Source of the DNA: Streptomyces catenulae | GTDB lineage: Bacteria; Actinomycetota; Actinomycetes; Streptomycetales; Streptomycetaceae | Reading direction: 5' to 3' | Length of the DNA stretch: 64,000 bases | Assembly: GCF_000718015.1 (NCBI RefSeq) | Contig: NZ_JODY01000001.1 | Span: forward strand, 484,779-548,778 | Shown: piece after piece, positions 1-8,998 of the stretch | Layout of the letters: every line of letters begins with the position of its first letter | Position numbering within the stretch: position 1 is the stretch's first letter | Made by a program: the position numbers and the translations under genes | Notes under the pieces: model-generated | Told to the model about the DNA's origin: nothing | The model's database searches: none | The model's input: only the letters and a program-made list of their open reading frames with translations

Positions 1-981
1 CTCGGCGGTTTCCTCGGGATCTTCGGCATCCGGCCGTTCGACGGCAATGTCCATCTGGTCTGCTCGCCGCTCTACCACACGGCCGTCCTCCAGTTCGCCG
101 GTGCCTCCCTGCACCTCGGCCACCGGCTGGTCCTGATGGACCGCTGGACACCCGAGGAGATGCTGCGCCTGATCGACACCCACCGCGCCACCCACACCCA
201 TATGGTCCCCACCCAGTTCCACCGGCTGCTGGCGCTGCCCGAGGAGGTCCGCGCCCGGTACGACGTGTCGTCGATGCGGCACGCCATCCACGGGGCGGCG
301 CCCTGCCCCGACCATGTCAAACGCGCCATGATCGACTGGTGGGGGAGCTGCGTCGAGGAGTACTACGCGGCGAGCGAGGGCGGCGGCGCGTTCGCCACCG
401 CCGACGACTGGCTCAAGAAGCCCGGCACCGTCGGCAAAGCGTGGCCGATCAGCGAACTTGCCGTCCTCGACGACGACGGCAACCCCCTGCCCCCGGGCGA
501 ACTCGGCACCGTCTACCTGAAGATGCGCACCGGCGGCTTCCGCTACCACAAGGACGACGCCAAGACCCGGAAGAACCGCGTCGGCGACTTCTTCACCGTG
601 GGTGACCTGGGCTGTCTCGACGAGGACGGCTATCTCTTCCTCCGCGACCGCAAGATCGACATGATCATCTCCGGCGGCGTCAACATCTACCCCGCCGAGA
701 TCGAATCCGTCCTCCTCGCCCACCCCGCCGTCGCCGACGCCGCCGCCTTCGGCATCCCGCACGACGACTGGGGCGAGGAGGTCAAGGCCGTCGTCGAACC
801 GGCCGAGGGCCACGAGGCCGGAGCCGAACTCGCCGCCTCCGTCCTGGAGTTCTGCACCGGACGACTGGCCGGATACAAACTCCCCAAGTCCGTCGACTTC
901 GTCCCCGCCATGCCCCGCGACCCCAACGGCAAGCTCTACAAGCGACGGCTGCGCGCACCGTACTGGGAGGACACCCCCTAG
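1..981 (+). CDS. Acyl-CoA synthetase (AMP-forming), 5' end cut by window
   Basis: The frame is open from base 1, so only the C-terminal two thirds (about 326 residues) is present. ANL-superfamily ligases activate a carboxylic acid as acyl-AMP and transfer it to CoA. Visible family marks are SPLYHTA in the substrate-binding half, the hinge and GD region (FFTVGDLGCLDEDGYLFLRDR), the SGGVNIYPAEIE stretch and the C-terminal catalytic lysine in DPNGKLYKR. The ATP-binding YTSGTTG loop lies outside the window. Its stop codon overlaps the stop of the convergent membrane-protein gene in the shared tetranucleotide CTAG. The acyl substrate cannot be told from sequence; the other acyl-CoA genes in the first 12 kb suggest lipid or steroid-like acids. 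Confidence 0.93.
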   Translation, partial: LGGFLGIFGIRPFDGNVHLVCSPLYHTAVLQFAGASLHLGHRLVLMDRWTPEEMLRLIDTHRATHTHMVPTQFHRLLALPEEVRARYDVSSMRHAIHGAAPCPDHVKRAMIDWWGSCVEEYYAASEGGGAFATADDWLKKPGTVGKAWPISELAVLDDDGNPLPPGELGTVYLKMRTGGFRYHKDDAKTRKNRVGDFFTVGDLGCLDEDGYLFLRDRKIDMIISGGVNIYPAEIESVLLAHPAVADAAAFGIPHDDWGEEVKAVVEPAEGHEAGAELAASVLEFCTGRLAGYKLPKSVDFVPAMPRDPNGKLYKRRLRAPYWEDTP

Positions 982-1430
982 GGGTTCCCCGGCCGGGCGA
1001 ACGCGGCCCGCAGCCGCCCGCCGTTCACCAGCGCGACCACCCCGGCCAGCAGCACCCCGCACCCGGCCTGTTCCCACCGCAACCAGACCGGGAACGCCCC
1101 GGGCAGCGCCACGATCACCACGACGGCCACCAGCATCGCCCCGGAGGCCAGCCGCAGCCGCAGGAACGCCCGCCGGTGCCCGCGGGCGGCCCCCGCGGCG
1201 AAGGACGCCATCAGCAACGAGGTGGCGGCCACGATGATCACCCGTGTCCACACGGCACCGTTCACCGCCACCGGATCGTGGCGCAGCACCACGGCGGCGC
1301 CGAGCGTGAGCACCCCGAGGACGACGTACCAGCCGACGAGCTGCCGGGTGCGGCGCAACCGCCGCCGCACCTCCGGCTCCCGCAGGATCTCCCCGTCCAC
1401 CCCACCGGTCCGTGGACCCGTCCTGACCAT
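978..1430 (-). CDS. Small four-helix membrane protein, unknown function
   Basis: About 150 residues. After a charged, Arg-rich N-terminus (residues 1-30) there are four hydrophobic stretches: LVGWYVVLGVLTLGAAVVL, then VIIVAATSLLMASFAAG, MLVAVVVIVALPGAFPV and GVLLAGVVALV, so it is almost certainly an inner-membrane protein. I chose the ATG at 1430 because a GGGGAGG Shine-Dalgarno lies just upstream and the longer open frame has an implausible Arg/Pro/Gly composition. Its stop overlaps that of the ligase gene on the other strand. I do not recognise a named family and see no catalytic motif. Confidence 0.72.
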   Translation of the reverse strand: MVRTGPRTGGVDGEILREPEVRRRLRRTRQLVGWYVVLGVLTLGAAVVLRHDPVAVNGAVWTRVIIVAATSLLMASFAAGAARGHRRAFLRLRLASGAMLVAVVVIVALPGAFPVWLRWEQAGCGVLLAGVVALVNGGRLRAAFARPGNP

Positions 1431-1810
1431 GTGTTCCTCCCCTTCCCCGGCGGCTGCCGCGCCGTCCGGACCGTCCCCGCGGGCCGACCGTGGCCGCCTC
1501 CCACGGGCCGTCCCAGCATCCGGCGCGCGTCCCACCGGGACATCCGCCGCCGGGACGAGCCGACCCCCGGCCGCACCCGGGGGCGAGGCGGCGCGGCCCC
1601 TTAAGGGACCGGCCCGCCGAACCCGCCCCGACGGGCCGGAGTGGGGCGGAATCCCGGCGGTACCGCCTGCTCGGACGAGGGGGAACGGCCCGGGCGCACC
1701 CGTAGGGGACGTGGCCCGGTCCCCGGCGCGCGGCGGGCGGGCGTGCGCCGGGCGGTGGCGCCTCTGCCGGGTGCCTTGACCGGGCCGGGGACGGGGCCGA
1801 GGATCGCGCC
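1431..1810. other. Divergent intergenic region, no gene seen
   Basis: These 380 bases separate the membrane protein (minus strand) from the next ligase (plus strand). Open frames here have Arg/Pro-rich shadow composition. The only structured element I noticed is a near-perfect 16-base palindrome around CCCTTAAGGG at 1595-1610 (one mismatched pair), which could be an operator for either gene. Confidence 0.5.
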
Positions 1811-3337
1811 ATGACGGCAGCGCGGAGCAACACGGTCGACGGAGTCCTGCGGCGCAGCGCCCGGCGGGTGCCCGGGCGGACGGCGGTCCGCTACGCCGAC
1901 CGCGCCTGGACCTACCGGGCACTGGACGAGGCGGTGACCGCGGCGGCACACGTACTGCGCGGCCTCGGCCTCACCCCGGGCGACCGGGTCGCCGCCTACG
2001 GACGCAACTCCGACGCGTACCTCATCGGCTTCCTGGCCTGCTCGCGCGCGGGGCTGGTGCACGTCCCCGTCAACCACGCCCTCACCGGCGAGGACCTGCG
2101 CTACGTCCTCGACCAGTCCGGCAGCTCCCTCGTCCTGACCGACCCCGCCCTCGCCGCCCGGCTCCCGGCGGAACTCCCCGCCCTGCCGCTGCGCGACGCC
2201 CCGGACGGACTCCTCGCCCGCCTCGCGGCGGCGCCGGGGACGGACCTGGACGACCTCCCCGGGGACGACGGCGACGCGCTCGCCCAGCTCCTGTACACCT
2301 CCGGGACCACCGCGCTCCCCAAGGGCGCGATGATGACGCACCGCGCCCTGGTGCACGCGTACACCAGCGCCGTCATCGCCCTCGACCTGACGGAGAGCGA
2401 CCGGCCGCTGCACGCGCTGCCGCTCTACCACTCGGCGCAGATGCATGTCTTCCTGCTGCCCTATCTGGCGGTCGGCGCGGAGAACACCCTCGTGGACGGG
2501 CCCGCCGCCGAACAGCTCTTCTCCCTGATGGAGACCGGCCGGGTGGACAGCCTGTTCGCGCCGCCCACGGTGTGGATCGGCCTCTCCCGCCACCCCGACT
2601 TCGCCGTCCGCGACCTCCGCGGGCTGCGCAAGGCGTACTACGGCGCGTCGATCATGCCCGTACCGGTCCTGGAGCAACTCCGCTCCCGGCTGCCCGCGCT
2701 CGCCTTCTACAACTGCTTCGGACAGACCGAGATCGGCCCGCTCGCCACCGTCCTCGGCCCCGGGGAGCACGCCGGACGGATGGACTCCTGCGGCCGCCCG
2801 GTGCTCTTCGTCGAGGCGAAGGTGGTCGACGCGGACGGCCGTGAGCTGCCGGACGGCGAGCGCGGCGAGATCGTCTACCGCTCCCCGCAGCTGTGCAGCG
2901 GCTACTGGGACAAGCCGCAGGAGACCGCCGAGGCGTTCCGCGACGGCTGGTTCCACTCCGGTGACCTGGCGGTACGCGACGCCGACGGCTACTTCACCGT
3001 CGTCGACCGGGTCAAGGACGTCATCAACTCCGGCGGGGTGCTGGTCGCCTCCCGCCAGGTCGAGGACGCGCTCTACGCCCATCCGCAGGTGGCGGAGGTC
3101 GCGGTGATCGGGCTGCCCGACGAGCGGTGGATCGAGGCGGTCACCGCCGTCGTCGTCCGCACACCCGCGGCAGACGCGGACGCGCCGGTCGGGGAGCGGG
3201 AGCTGATCGACGCGGCACGGGCCCGGCTCGCCGGGTTCAAGGTGCCCAAGCGGGTCGTGTTCGTCGACGCGCTGCCCCGCAACGCCAGCGGCAAGATCCT
3301 CAAACGCGAGCTGCGCGCCCGCCTCGCCGCCGGCTGA
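1811..3337 (+). CDS. Acyl-CoA synthetase (AMP-binding, FadD-like)
   Basis: Complete 508-residue ANL ligase. The ATP-binding loop YTSGTTALPKG starts at residue 162, the GWFHSGDLAVRDADGYF region carries the adenylate-binding Asp, VKDVINSGG is the hinge region and Lys495 in NASGKILKREL is the expected adenylation lysine. The length is normal for medium/long-chain or aryl acid ligases. The ATG at 1811 follows directly on the N-terminal family start (NTVDGVLRRSARRVPGRTAVRYADR). It stands alone: the next plus-strand gene is about 260 bases away. The substrate is not predictable from sequence. It is clearly distinct from the other two ligases nearby, so the region has several paralogues with probably different acids. 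Confidence 0.93.
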   Translation: MTAARSNTVDGVLRRSARRVPGRTAVRYADRAWTYRALDEAVTAAAHVLRGLGLTPGDRVAAYGRNSDAYLIGFLACSRAGLVHVPVNHALTGEDLRYVLDQSGSSLVLTDPALAARLPAELPALPLRDAPDGLLARLAAAPGTDLDDLPGDDGDALAQLLYTSGTTALPKGAMMTHRALVHAYTSAVIALDLTESDRPLHALPLYHSAQMHVFLLPYLAVGAENTLVDGPAAEQLFSLMETGRVDSLFAPPTVWIGLSRHPDFAVRDLRGLRKAYYGASIMPVPVLEQLRSRLPALAFYNCFGQTEIGPLATVLGPGEHAGRMDSCGRPVLFVEAKVVDADGRELPDGERGEIVYRSPQLCSGYWDKPQETAEAFRDGWFHSGDLAVRDADGYFTVVDRVKDVINSGGVLVASRQVEDALYAHPQVAEVAVIGLPDERWIEAVTAVVVRTPAADADAPVGERELIDAARARLAGFKVPKRVVFVDALPRNASGKILKRELRARLAAG

Positions 3338-3601
3338 CCGGCGCCGCCGACCCGCCGGACGCCCGCGCCGAGCGGCGGGCGCGGGCGGAGATCGCGGGCC
3401 ACCGCGTGTACGGAGGGCGACTGTCAGTGCCCCCTGCCATGCTGGGAACCGGTCGAAATCCCGCGTGCGGTGACGGTGCGTCATCGCCGCGCGGGAGCCG
3501 GCCACGGTCGCCGTGTGCCGCGTCACGGCGCGCCGACCGCAGCGCCGTCCCGGCACCGCACAGCCACCCGTCCGCGCAAGGCGAAGGACCTCGGAGGACC
3601 C

Positions 3602-4402
3602 ATGCTGACCACCGACTACGCACCGGGCATGCCCAACTGGATCGACCTCGGCACCACCGACACCGACGCCGCCGTCGCGTTCTACTCCGCCGTCTTCGGC
3701 TGGACGCACCGGTCCGCGGGGCCCGAGGCCGGAGGCTACGGCTTCTTCCAGCTCGACGGGCGGACCGTCGGCGCGATCGGCCCGCTGACCGAGGAGGGCG
3801 CCACCCCGTCCTGGACCGTCTACTTCCACACCGCCGACGCGGAGGCCACCGCCCGCGCCGTCGAGGCGGCCGGGGGAGCGGTGCGGATGGCGCCGGGCGA
3901 TGTCTTCACCGCCGGACGGATGGCCGCCTTCACCGACCCGACCGGCGCCGACTTCGGCGTCTGGCAGCCCCGGGAGAACCCCGGTCTCCAGGCCGTCATG
4001 GCGCCCGACACGCTCTGCTGGACGGAGCTGTACACCAGCGACACCGCCGCGGCCAGGGAGTTCTACCGCACGGTCTTCTCCTGGACGTACCAGGACATGC
4101 CGATGGGCGACGGCCCGGTCTACGGCATCGTCTCCGCGGCGGGCGGCGGCACCGGCGCGGACACCAGCCAGGGCGGCGTCCTACAGCTCCCGAAGGAGCA
4201 TCTGGACGCCGGTGCGGTCTCCGAATGGCATCCGTACTTCGGCGTCACCGACTGCGACGCCACCTTCGAGATGGCCACGGAGCTGGGCGCCCGTGTGCAG
4301 ATCCCGCCCATGGACATCCCGCGCGTCGGCCGCGTCGCCGCGGTCCAGGACCCGTGGGGCGCGCCGTTCGCCCTGATCAAGGGGGACCCGACGATGGAGT
4401 GA
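3602..4402 (+). CDS. Two-domain VOC (glyoxalase/bleomycin-resistance fold) protein
   Basis: 266 residues with two tandem vicinal-oxygen-chelate modules: residues about 8-125 (IDLGTTDTDAAVAFYSAVFGWTH) and about 135-262 (WTELYTSDTAAAREFYRTVFSWTY). Each ends with the usual ADFGVWQP or APFALIKG strand. This arrangement is common in actinobacterial hydroxylase-type VOC proteins of unknown substrate. The ATG at 3602 is supported by a CGGAGGA ribosome site 4-9 bases upstream; longer in-frame starts give Arg-rich nonsense. The metal-ligand pattern is incomplete in at least one module, so an enzyme activity is not assured. It could equally bind and sequester a small molecule. Confidence 0.9.
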   Translation: MLTTDYAPGMPNWIDLGTTDTDAAVAFYSAVFGWTHRSAGPEAGGYGFFQLDGRTVGAIGPLTEEGATPSWTVYFHTADAEATARAVEAAGGAVRMAPGDVFTAGRMAAFTDPTGADFGVWQPRENPGLQAVMAPDTLCWTELYTSDTAAAREFYRTVFSWTYQDMPMGDGPVYGIVSAAGGGTGADTSQGGVLQLPKEHLDAGAVSEWHPYFGVTDCDATFEMATELGARVQIPPMDIPRVGRVAAVQDPWGAPFALIKGDPTME

Positions 4403-4499
4403 GCGGGCACGCCGGGGCGGTCGGCGGGACCGGCCGTGGCGGGGCCGCCGCCCACGTCCGCCCCGCCCACGTCACCCCTGCCGCGTCACCCCGCCCGCG

Positions 4500-5336
4500 T
4501 CATGCCACCCGGGTGGCCGTGCCCAGCAGGGCCACCGCCGGAAGGGCCACGAAGCCGTCGCCCACCGCATGGGCGGCCACCTTCCGGTCGTAGGCCCGGC
4601 GGACCGCCGTGCGGGAGGCGTCGTCGAGATGCCGGAGGACGGTGGCGGCCACCGGCGTACCGGTGGTGATGTCGTGCCACCACTGGCCGGGATCGACGCG
4701 GTGCAGCAGCTGCGACCGCTCCACATCGGCGTCCCCGAACCCGGCCGCGTCCAGCAACCGGCAGAAGGCGGCAGGCCGTTCGGTGGCGTCGTACCCGGCG
4801 AGGAACGGTGCGGCCTCGGGCGCCTCGGCGGGCCGGTCCACCCCCGACTCCGTCAGCGCCTCCCCGAACAGCGCCAGCGCCCGCATCGCCTCCTGGTCCC
4901 AGCAGGACAGCGCGGCCCGGCCGCCGGGCGCCAGCACCCGGTGCACCTCCGCGAGGCCCGCGGCCGGGTCCCCGAGGTGGTGGATGACGAAGTTGCCGGT
5001 CACGGCGGTGAACTCGCCGTCCGCGAACGGCAGCGCGTCCAGCAGGGCGACCCGCACGTCGAGCCCGGGATGCGCGGCCTTCGCGAGCGCGGCCATCTCC
5101 GGGGAGGCGTCCACCGCCGTCACCTCCGCGCCCCGCCGCAGCGCCGCGGCCGCCACCGGACCGGGACCGCATCCCACGTCCAGCAGCCGGGTGCCGGGCC
5201 CGACGCCCGCCGCGTCCAGCAACGGCGCGACGAACCGGGCGGTGAGCCGGGCGAAGCCCTCGCGGTACGCATCGCTGCGCCCGGCCCAACCCTCCCGCTC
5301 GAACCGGTCGAACGACTCCGCGTCCCAGGTGGTCAT
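4500..5336 (-). CDS. Class I SAM-dependent methyltransferase
   Basis: 278 residues. The Rossmann motif I (LLDVGCGPGPVAAAAL) is followed by the acidic ribose-binding residue in VTAVDASPEM, a motif-II-like LPFADGEFTAVTGNFVIHHL and APGGRAALSCWD, all in UbiE/Methyltransf_11 order. The start was placed at the ATG at 5336 (MTTWDAESFDRFEREG) because a GGGAGCGG/GAGGAG site lies upstream and the family usually begins with a short helix like this. The methyl acceptor cannot be predicted. The gene is divergent from the chorismate mutase gene and shares a 200-base intergenic region with it. Confidence 0.9.
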   Translation of the reverse strand: MTTWDAESFDRFEREGWAGRSDAYREGFARLTARFVAPLLDAAGVGPGTRLLDVGCGPGPVAAAALRRGAEVTAVDASPEMAALAKAAHPGLDVRVALLDALPFADGEFTAVTGNFVIHHLGDPAAGLAEVHRVLAPGGRAALSCWDQEAMRALALFGEALTESGVDRPAEAPEAAPFLAGYDATERPAAFCRLLDAAGFGDADVERSQLLHRVDPGQWWHDITTGTPVAATVLRHLDDASRTAVRRAYDRKVAAHAVGDGFVALPAVALLGTATRVA

Positions 5337-5539
5337 GGCCGCTCCCGCCTCTCCTCGATGGCCGTTCATCGTGGCAGCCGGGGCGCCCGGACGACCAGCG
5401 GCCACCTCCCGGAACCGGCCGGACGGAACACCGCCCGGCCGGGCCCGACGCCCCGTAAGCTCATCGGCCCGGGCCGCGTACGGCCGCCCGTTGCGGCGCC
5501 GAGCGCTCCCGGAGCGCCCGATACGAGAAAGGCCGAAAG

Positions 5540-6214
5540 GTGCAGCCGACCCCCGTGATCCGACGCCTCCTGCCCGCCGCCGCGTGTGCGGCGCTCCTGC
5601 TCACCGGGGCGGGCGGGGCACACGCCGCCACCGCCACGGCGGGGGCGCACCCCGCCCCGTCGCACGCCGCCCCGGCCCCGGGCGCACCCTCCGCGGCGAC
5701 GCCCACCGGCGAGGCGGCCGCCCGCTCCCCGTACCGTCACCTGAGGCCGCTCGCCGCGCTCTCCGCCGAGCGGGCCGCCCTCGGTGATCTGGTGGCGGCC
5801 GCCAAGTGGGGCACCGGTGCGCCGATCGACGATCCGGTGCGGGAGCAGGAGGTGCTGGACGCCGTCGCGGCGCAGGCCACGCGGCTCGGCGCCGACCCGG
5901 AGGCCACCCGGCGGATCTTCCGCGACCAGATCGAGGCCAGCAAGGTGGTGCAGCGCGGTCTGTACCGCCGCTGGACGGCGGACCCGGCGCGGGCCCCGCA
6001 GGAGCGGCCCGACCTGGCAGTGGTCCGCGCCGAGATCAACCGCGTCAACGCCGCCCTGGTCCGCGCCGTCGCCGCCTCCCCCGAGGCCCGCTCCGCGCCG
6101 TACTGCCCGGTGGTCCTGGGCGCCGCCGCCGACCGGGTGCGGTACGAGCGGCGGCTGGACGCCCTGCACACCCGGGCGTTGGGGCGCGCGGTCCGGTCGG
6201 TGTGCGGGGGCTGA
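5540..6214 (+). CDS. Secreted chorismate mutase (AroQ-gamma type)
   Basis: 224 residues starting at GTG with GAGAAAGG upstream. Residues 1-30 form a signal peptide (RRLLPAAACAALLLTGAGG then AHA). The mature part is all-helical and matches the exported AroQ subclass, of which the secreted M. tuberculosis mutase is the known structure: LSAERAALGDLVAAAKW carries the active-site Arg and Lys, IFRDQIEASKVVQ is the second active-site helix, and two C-terminal cysteines (PYC and SVC) fit the conserved disulfide. The reaction is chorismate to prephenate. What it does outside the cytoplasm is unsettled for the whole subclass. Cluster context gives no clue. Confidence 0.88.
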   Translation: MQPTPVIRRLLPAAACAALLLTGAGGAHAATATAGAHPAPSHAAPAPGAPSAATPTGEAAARSPYRHLRPLAALSAERAALGDLVAAAKWGTGAPIDDPVREQEVLDAVAAQATRLGADPEATRRIFRDQIEASKVVQRGLYRRWTADPARAPQERPDLAVVRAEINRVNAALVRAVAASPEARSAPYCPVVLGAAADRVRYERRLDALHTRALGRAVRSVCGG

Positions 6215-6229
6215 GGGCCCGTCGCCTCC

Positions 6230-7861
6230 TCAGCCCGCGTCGCCGCCGCCCGCCGCCACCGCCTTCGCCCACCGGTAGTCCGCCTTGCCGCTCGGTGACC
6301 GCTGGATCTGATCGGTGAGGACCACCGTGCGGGGGACCTTGTACCCGGCGAGGCGGGAGCGGCAGTGGGCGCGTACCGCCTCGGTGTCCAGCGGGGCGGC
6401 GCCGGGGCGGAGTTGGACGACGGCGGCGACGCGGCTGCCCCAGTGCGGGTCCGGTACGCCCGCCACCAGCGCGTCGTAGACGTCCGGATGGGCCTTGAGG
6501 GCCTGTTCGACCTCCTCCGGGTAGATCTTCTCGCCGCCGGAGTTGATGCACTGCGAGCCACGGCCCAGGACCGTGACCACGCCGTCCGCGTCGACGGTGG
6601 CCATGTCGCCGAGCAGCACCCAGCGGTCGCCGTCCGCCTCGAAGAACGTCTCGGCGCTCTTGGCCGGATCGTTGTGGTAGCCCAGCGGGACATGGCCGCG
6701 CAGCGCGATCCGGCCCACCTCGCCCGGGGCGACCGGCCGCCGGGTCGCCGGATCGACCACCGCGGTACGGGGGTTGACCCGCACCCGGAAGCCCCGGTCG
6801 GGCCCGGAGTCGTCGGTCGCCGTGCCGTTGAAGCCGGACTCCGACGAGCCGAAGTTGTTGAGCAGCATCGCCTGCGGCACCAGCGCGGTGAACTGCGCGC
6901 GGACCGTGTCCGACAGCACCGCGCCGGAGCTGGAGACGCTGAACAGCGAGGAGCAGTCGGTGCCGCGCAGCGGACCGGCCAGCGCGTCGGTCAGCGGGCG
7001 CAGCATCGCGTCGCCGACCAGCGAGACGCTGGTGACCTTCTCCCGCGCCACGGTCCGCAGCACCTCCTCGGGCACGAACTTGCGGTGCAGGACGACCTTC
7101 TGGCCGAAGTGGAAGGCGATGAACGCGGTCAGCGTGGAGGTGCCGTGCATCAGCGGCGGCGTCGGGAAGAACACGATGCCGTCACCTCCGGCCGCCACCC
7201 GCTCCGCGACCTCCTCCGGGCGCCGCACCGGCTCGCCCGTGGGGGCGCCGCCGCCCATCCCGGAGAAGAACAGGTCCTCGTGGCGCCAGACGACGCCCTT
7301 GGGCATCCCGGTGGTGCCGCCGGTGTAGATGATGAACCGGTCGTCGGCGGAGCGCGGCGCGAACCCGCGCCCCGGCGCCCCCGCCGCCTCCGCGTCCGCG
7401 AGCGCCACCGGCACCGGATCCGGCACCGGCGCGCCCCGGGGCGCCTGCCCGACCCGTACGAGATGGCGGAGCCGGGGCGCGTGCGGGGCGGCGGTGGCGA
7501 CCCGGGCGCTGAACTCGCCGTCGAAGACCAGCGCCACCAGGTCCGCGTCCCGGTAGAGATAGGCCAACTCGTCCTCGACGTACCGGTAGTTGACGTTCAC
7601 CGGTGTGGCGCGGATCTTCAGGCAGGCGTAGAGGGTCTGGAGGTACTCGACGCCGTTGTAGAGGTGGAGCCCGACGTGGTCGCCGGGGCGGACGCCGCGG
7701 TCGGCGAGGTGATGGGCGAGGCGGTTGGCGGTGCGGTCCAGCTCCGCGTAGGTCAGCCGCCGTTCGGCGCCGCTGCCCGGATGGTCGACGTACACCAGCG
7801 CCTCGCGGTCGGGGACCGCGTCGACGATCGATTCGAAGAGGTCGGCCAGGTTGTACTCCAC
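6230..7861 (-). CDS. Acyl-CoA synthetase (AMP-binding), divergent from crotonase operon
   Basis: 543 residues with a GTG start at 7861 preceded by GGAGGA. The ATP loop is unusual in having Gly in place of Ser (IIYTGGTTGMPKG, residues 178-189), a variant seen in several mycobacterial FadD groups tied to steroid or branched-acid catabolism. NNFGSSESGFNG, GDMATVDADGVVTVLGR, INSGGEKIYPEEVE and the catalytic-lysine motif SPSGKADYRWAK follow in order. It is divergent from the crotonase/OB-fold/thiolase operon, and a perfect palindrome lies between them, so the ligase probably makes the CoA ester those enzymes use. The acid itself is unknown. Confidence 0.93.
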   Translation of the reverse strand: MEYNLADLFESIVDAVPDREALVYVDHPGSGAERRLTYAELDRTANRLAHHLADRGVRPGDHVGLHLYNGVEYLQTLYACLKIRATPVNVNYRYVEDELAYLYRDADLVALVFDGEFSARVATAAPHAPRLRHLVRVGQAPRGAPVPDPVPVALADAEAAGAPGRGFAPRSADDRFIIYTGGTTGMPKGVVWRHEDLFFSGMGGGAPTGEPVRRPEEVAERVAAGGDGIVFFPTPPLMHGTSTLTAFIAFHFGQKVVLHRKFVPEEVLRTVAREKVTSVSLVGDAMLRPLTDALAGPLRGTDCSSLFSVSSSGAVLSDTVRAQFTALVPQAMLLNNFGSSESGFNGTATDDSGPDRGFRVRVNPRTAVVDPATRRPVAPGEVGRIALRGHVPLGYHNDPAKSAETFFEADGDRWVLLGDMATVDADGVVTVLGRGSQCINSGGEKIYPEEVEQALKAHPDVYDALVAGVPDPHWGSRVAAVVQLRPGAAPLDTEAVRAHCRSRLAGYKVPRTVVLTDQIQRSPSGKADYRWAKAVAAGGGDAG

Positions 7862-7946
7862 GTCTCCTCCAGACCGTGCCGGACGGCGGCTCGGCGGCCA
7901 TTAGAGCGGGGCCCGCGACAGCAGGGAAGGGCTCCGGCGAAGAAAA

Positions 7947-7961
7947 CTGACTGAGTGTCAG
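7947..7961. promoter_or_regulatory. Operator-like palindrome CTGAC-TGAGT-GTCAG
   Basis: A perfect 5-5-5 inverted repeat in the divergent region between the ligase (start 7861) and the crotonase operon (start 8096). It is flanked by two direct copies of AGAAAACT at 7941-7948 and 7960-7967, exactly 19 bases apart, so the whole block looks like a protein-binding site. A TetR-family regulator would fit, but the sequence differs from the palindromes at the TetR gene at 14.7 kb. Confidence 0.5.
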
Positions 7962-8095
7962 AAAACTCTTGAAGTCGCCGTACCGCTCCTGCACCCTGTT
8001 CGGTGCGTGGCGCCCGGGCCCCGCCCGGCGTGCGGCGTCCGGGCGAACCACGGACTTCGCGGACGCGCCCGGCGTCCACAGACGGGAGGACGGAC

Positions 8096-8896
8096 ATGGG
8101 CGGGACGGAACATCTCACCGTGCACCGCGAGGGGGCGACCCTGGTGCTCACCCTCGACCGGCCGGAGGCGAAGAACGCGCTGTCGCTGCCGATGCTGGTC
8201 GGCCTCCACGACGGCTGGCTCGCCGCCGACGAGGACGACACGGTCCGCTCGATCGTGCTCACCGGCGCGGGCGGCACCTTCTGCGCCGGTATGGACCTCA
8301 AGGCCCTCGCCGGAGACGGCATGGCCGGTGACCACTACCGCGAACGGCTCCGGGAAGACCCCGACCTGCACTGGAAGGCGATGCTGCGCCACCACCGCCC
8401 CCGCAAACCGGTGATCGCCGCGGTCGAGGGGCACTGCGTCGCCGGGGGCACCGAGATCCTCCAGGGCACCGACATCCGGGTCGCGGGGGAGAGCGCCGTC
8501 TTCGGCCTCTTCGAGGTCGCCCGGGGCCTCTTCCCGATCGGCGGCTCCACCGTCCGCCTGCCGCGCCAGATCCCGCGCACCCACGCCCTGGAGATGCTGC
8601 TCACCGGCCGCCCGTACCCGGCGTCCGAGGCCGCCCGGATCGGGCTGATCGGCCATGTCGTCCCCGACGGCGGGGCGCTGGACAAGGCCCTGGAGATCGC
8701 CGAACGGATCAACGCCTGCGGTCCGCTCGCCGTGGAGGCGGTCAAGGCATCCGTCCACGAGGCCGCCGACCTGTCCGAGGCCGACGGGCTCGCCGCCGAA
8801 CTCGCCCGGGGCTGGCCGGTCTTCGACACCGCCGACGCCAAGGAGGGCGCCCGGGCCTTCGCCGAGAAACGCCCGCCCGTCTTCCGGCGCGCCTGA
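8096..8896 (+). CDS. Enoyl-CoA hydratase/isomerase (crotonase family)
   Basis: 266 residues; ATG at 8096 with a GGGAGGA site 5 bases upstream. Crotonase marks: DRPEAKNALSLPM, the first oxyanion-hole stretch GAGGTFCAGMDLKAL and the second EGHCVAGGTEIL, then FGLFEVARGLFPIGGS, where the two catalytic acids of hydratases lie. The C-terminal part (FDTADAKEGARAFAEKRPPVF) is typical of hydratases rather than ring-cleaving family members. First gene of an operon with the OB-fold protein and two thiolase-like genes, so it probably hydrates an alpha,beta-unsaturated acyl-CoA before side-chain cleavage. Isomerase or dehalogenase activity cannot be ruled out. Confidence 0.92.
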   Translation: MGGTEHLTVHREGATLVLTLDRPEAKNALSLPMLVGLHDGWLAADEDDTVRSIVLTGAGGTFCAGMDLKALAGDGMAGDHYRERLREDPDLHWKAMLRHHRPRKPVIAAVEGHCVAGGTEILQGTDIRVAGESAVFGLFEVARGLFPIGGSTVRLPRQIPRTHALEMLLTGRPYPASEAARIGLIGHVVPDGGALDKALEIAERINACGPLAVEAVKASVHEAADLSEADGLAAELARGWPVFDTADAKEGARAFAEKRPPVFRRA

Positions 8897-8998
8897 CCCG
8901 CGCACCGGACCACCCCTCGCGCCCGGCGCGCGTCCGATCGCCGGGGGCGCACCGTGCACCCCGCGCGCCCCGGCCACGCGCCCACCCAAGGAGTCCGC

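Noticed and set aside
3421..3443. CTGTCAGTG-N8-CATGCT as a third DNA-damage promoter before the VOC gene
   Set aside because: The -10 lacks the TA of TAnnnT and the start codon is 160 bases away. At most a weak version of the motif.
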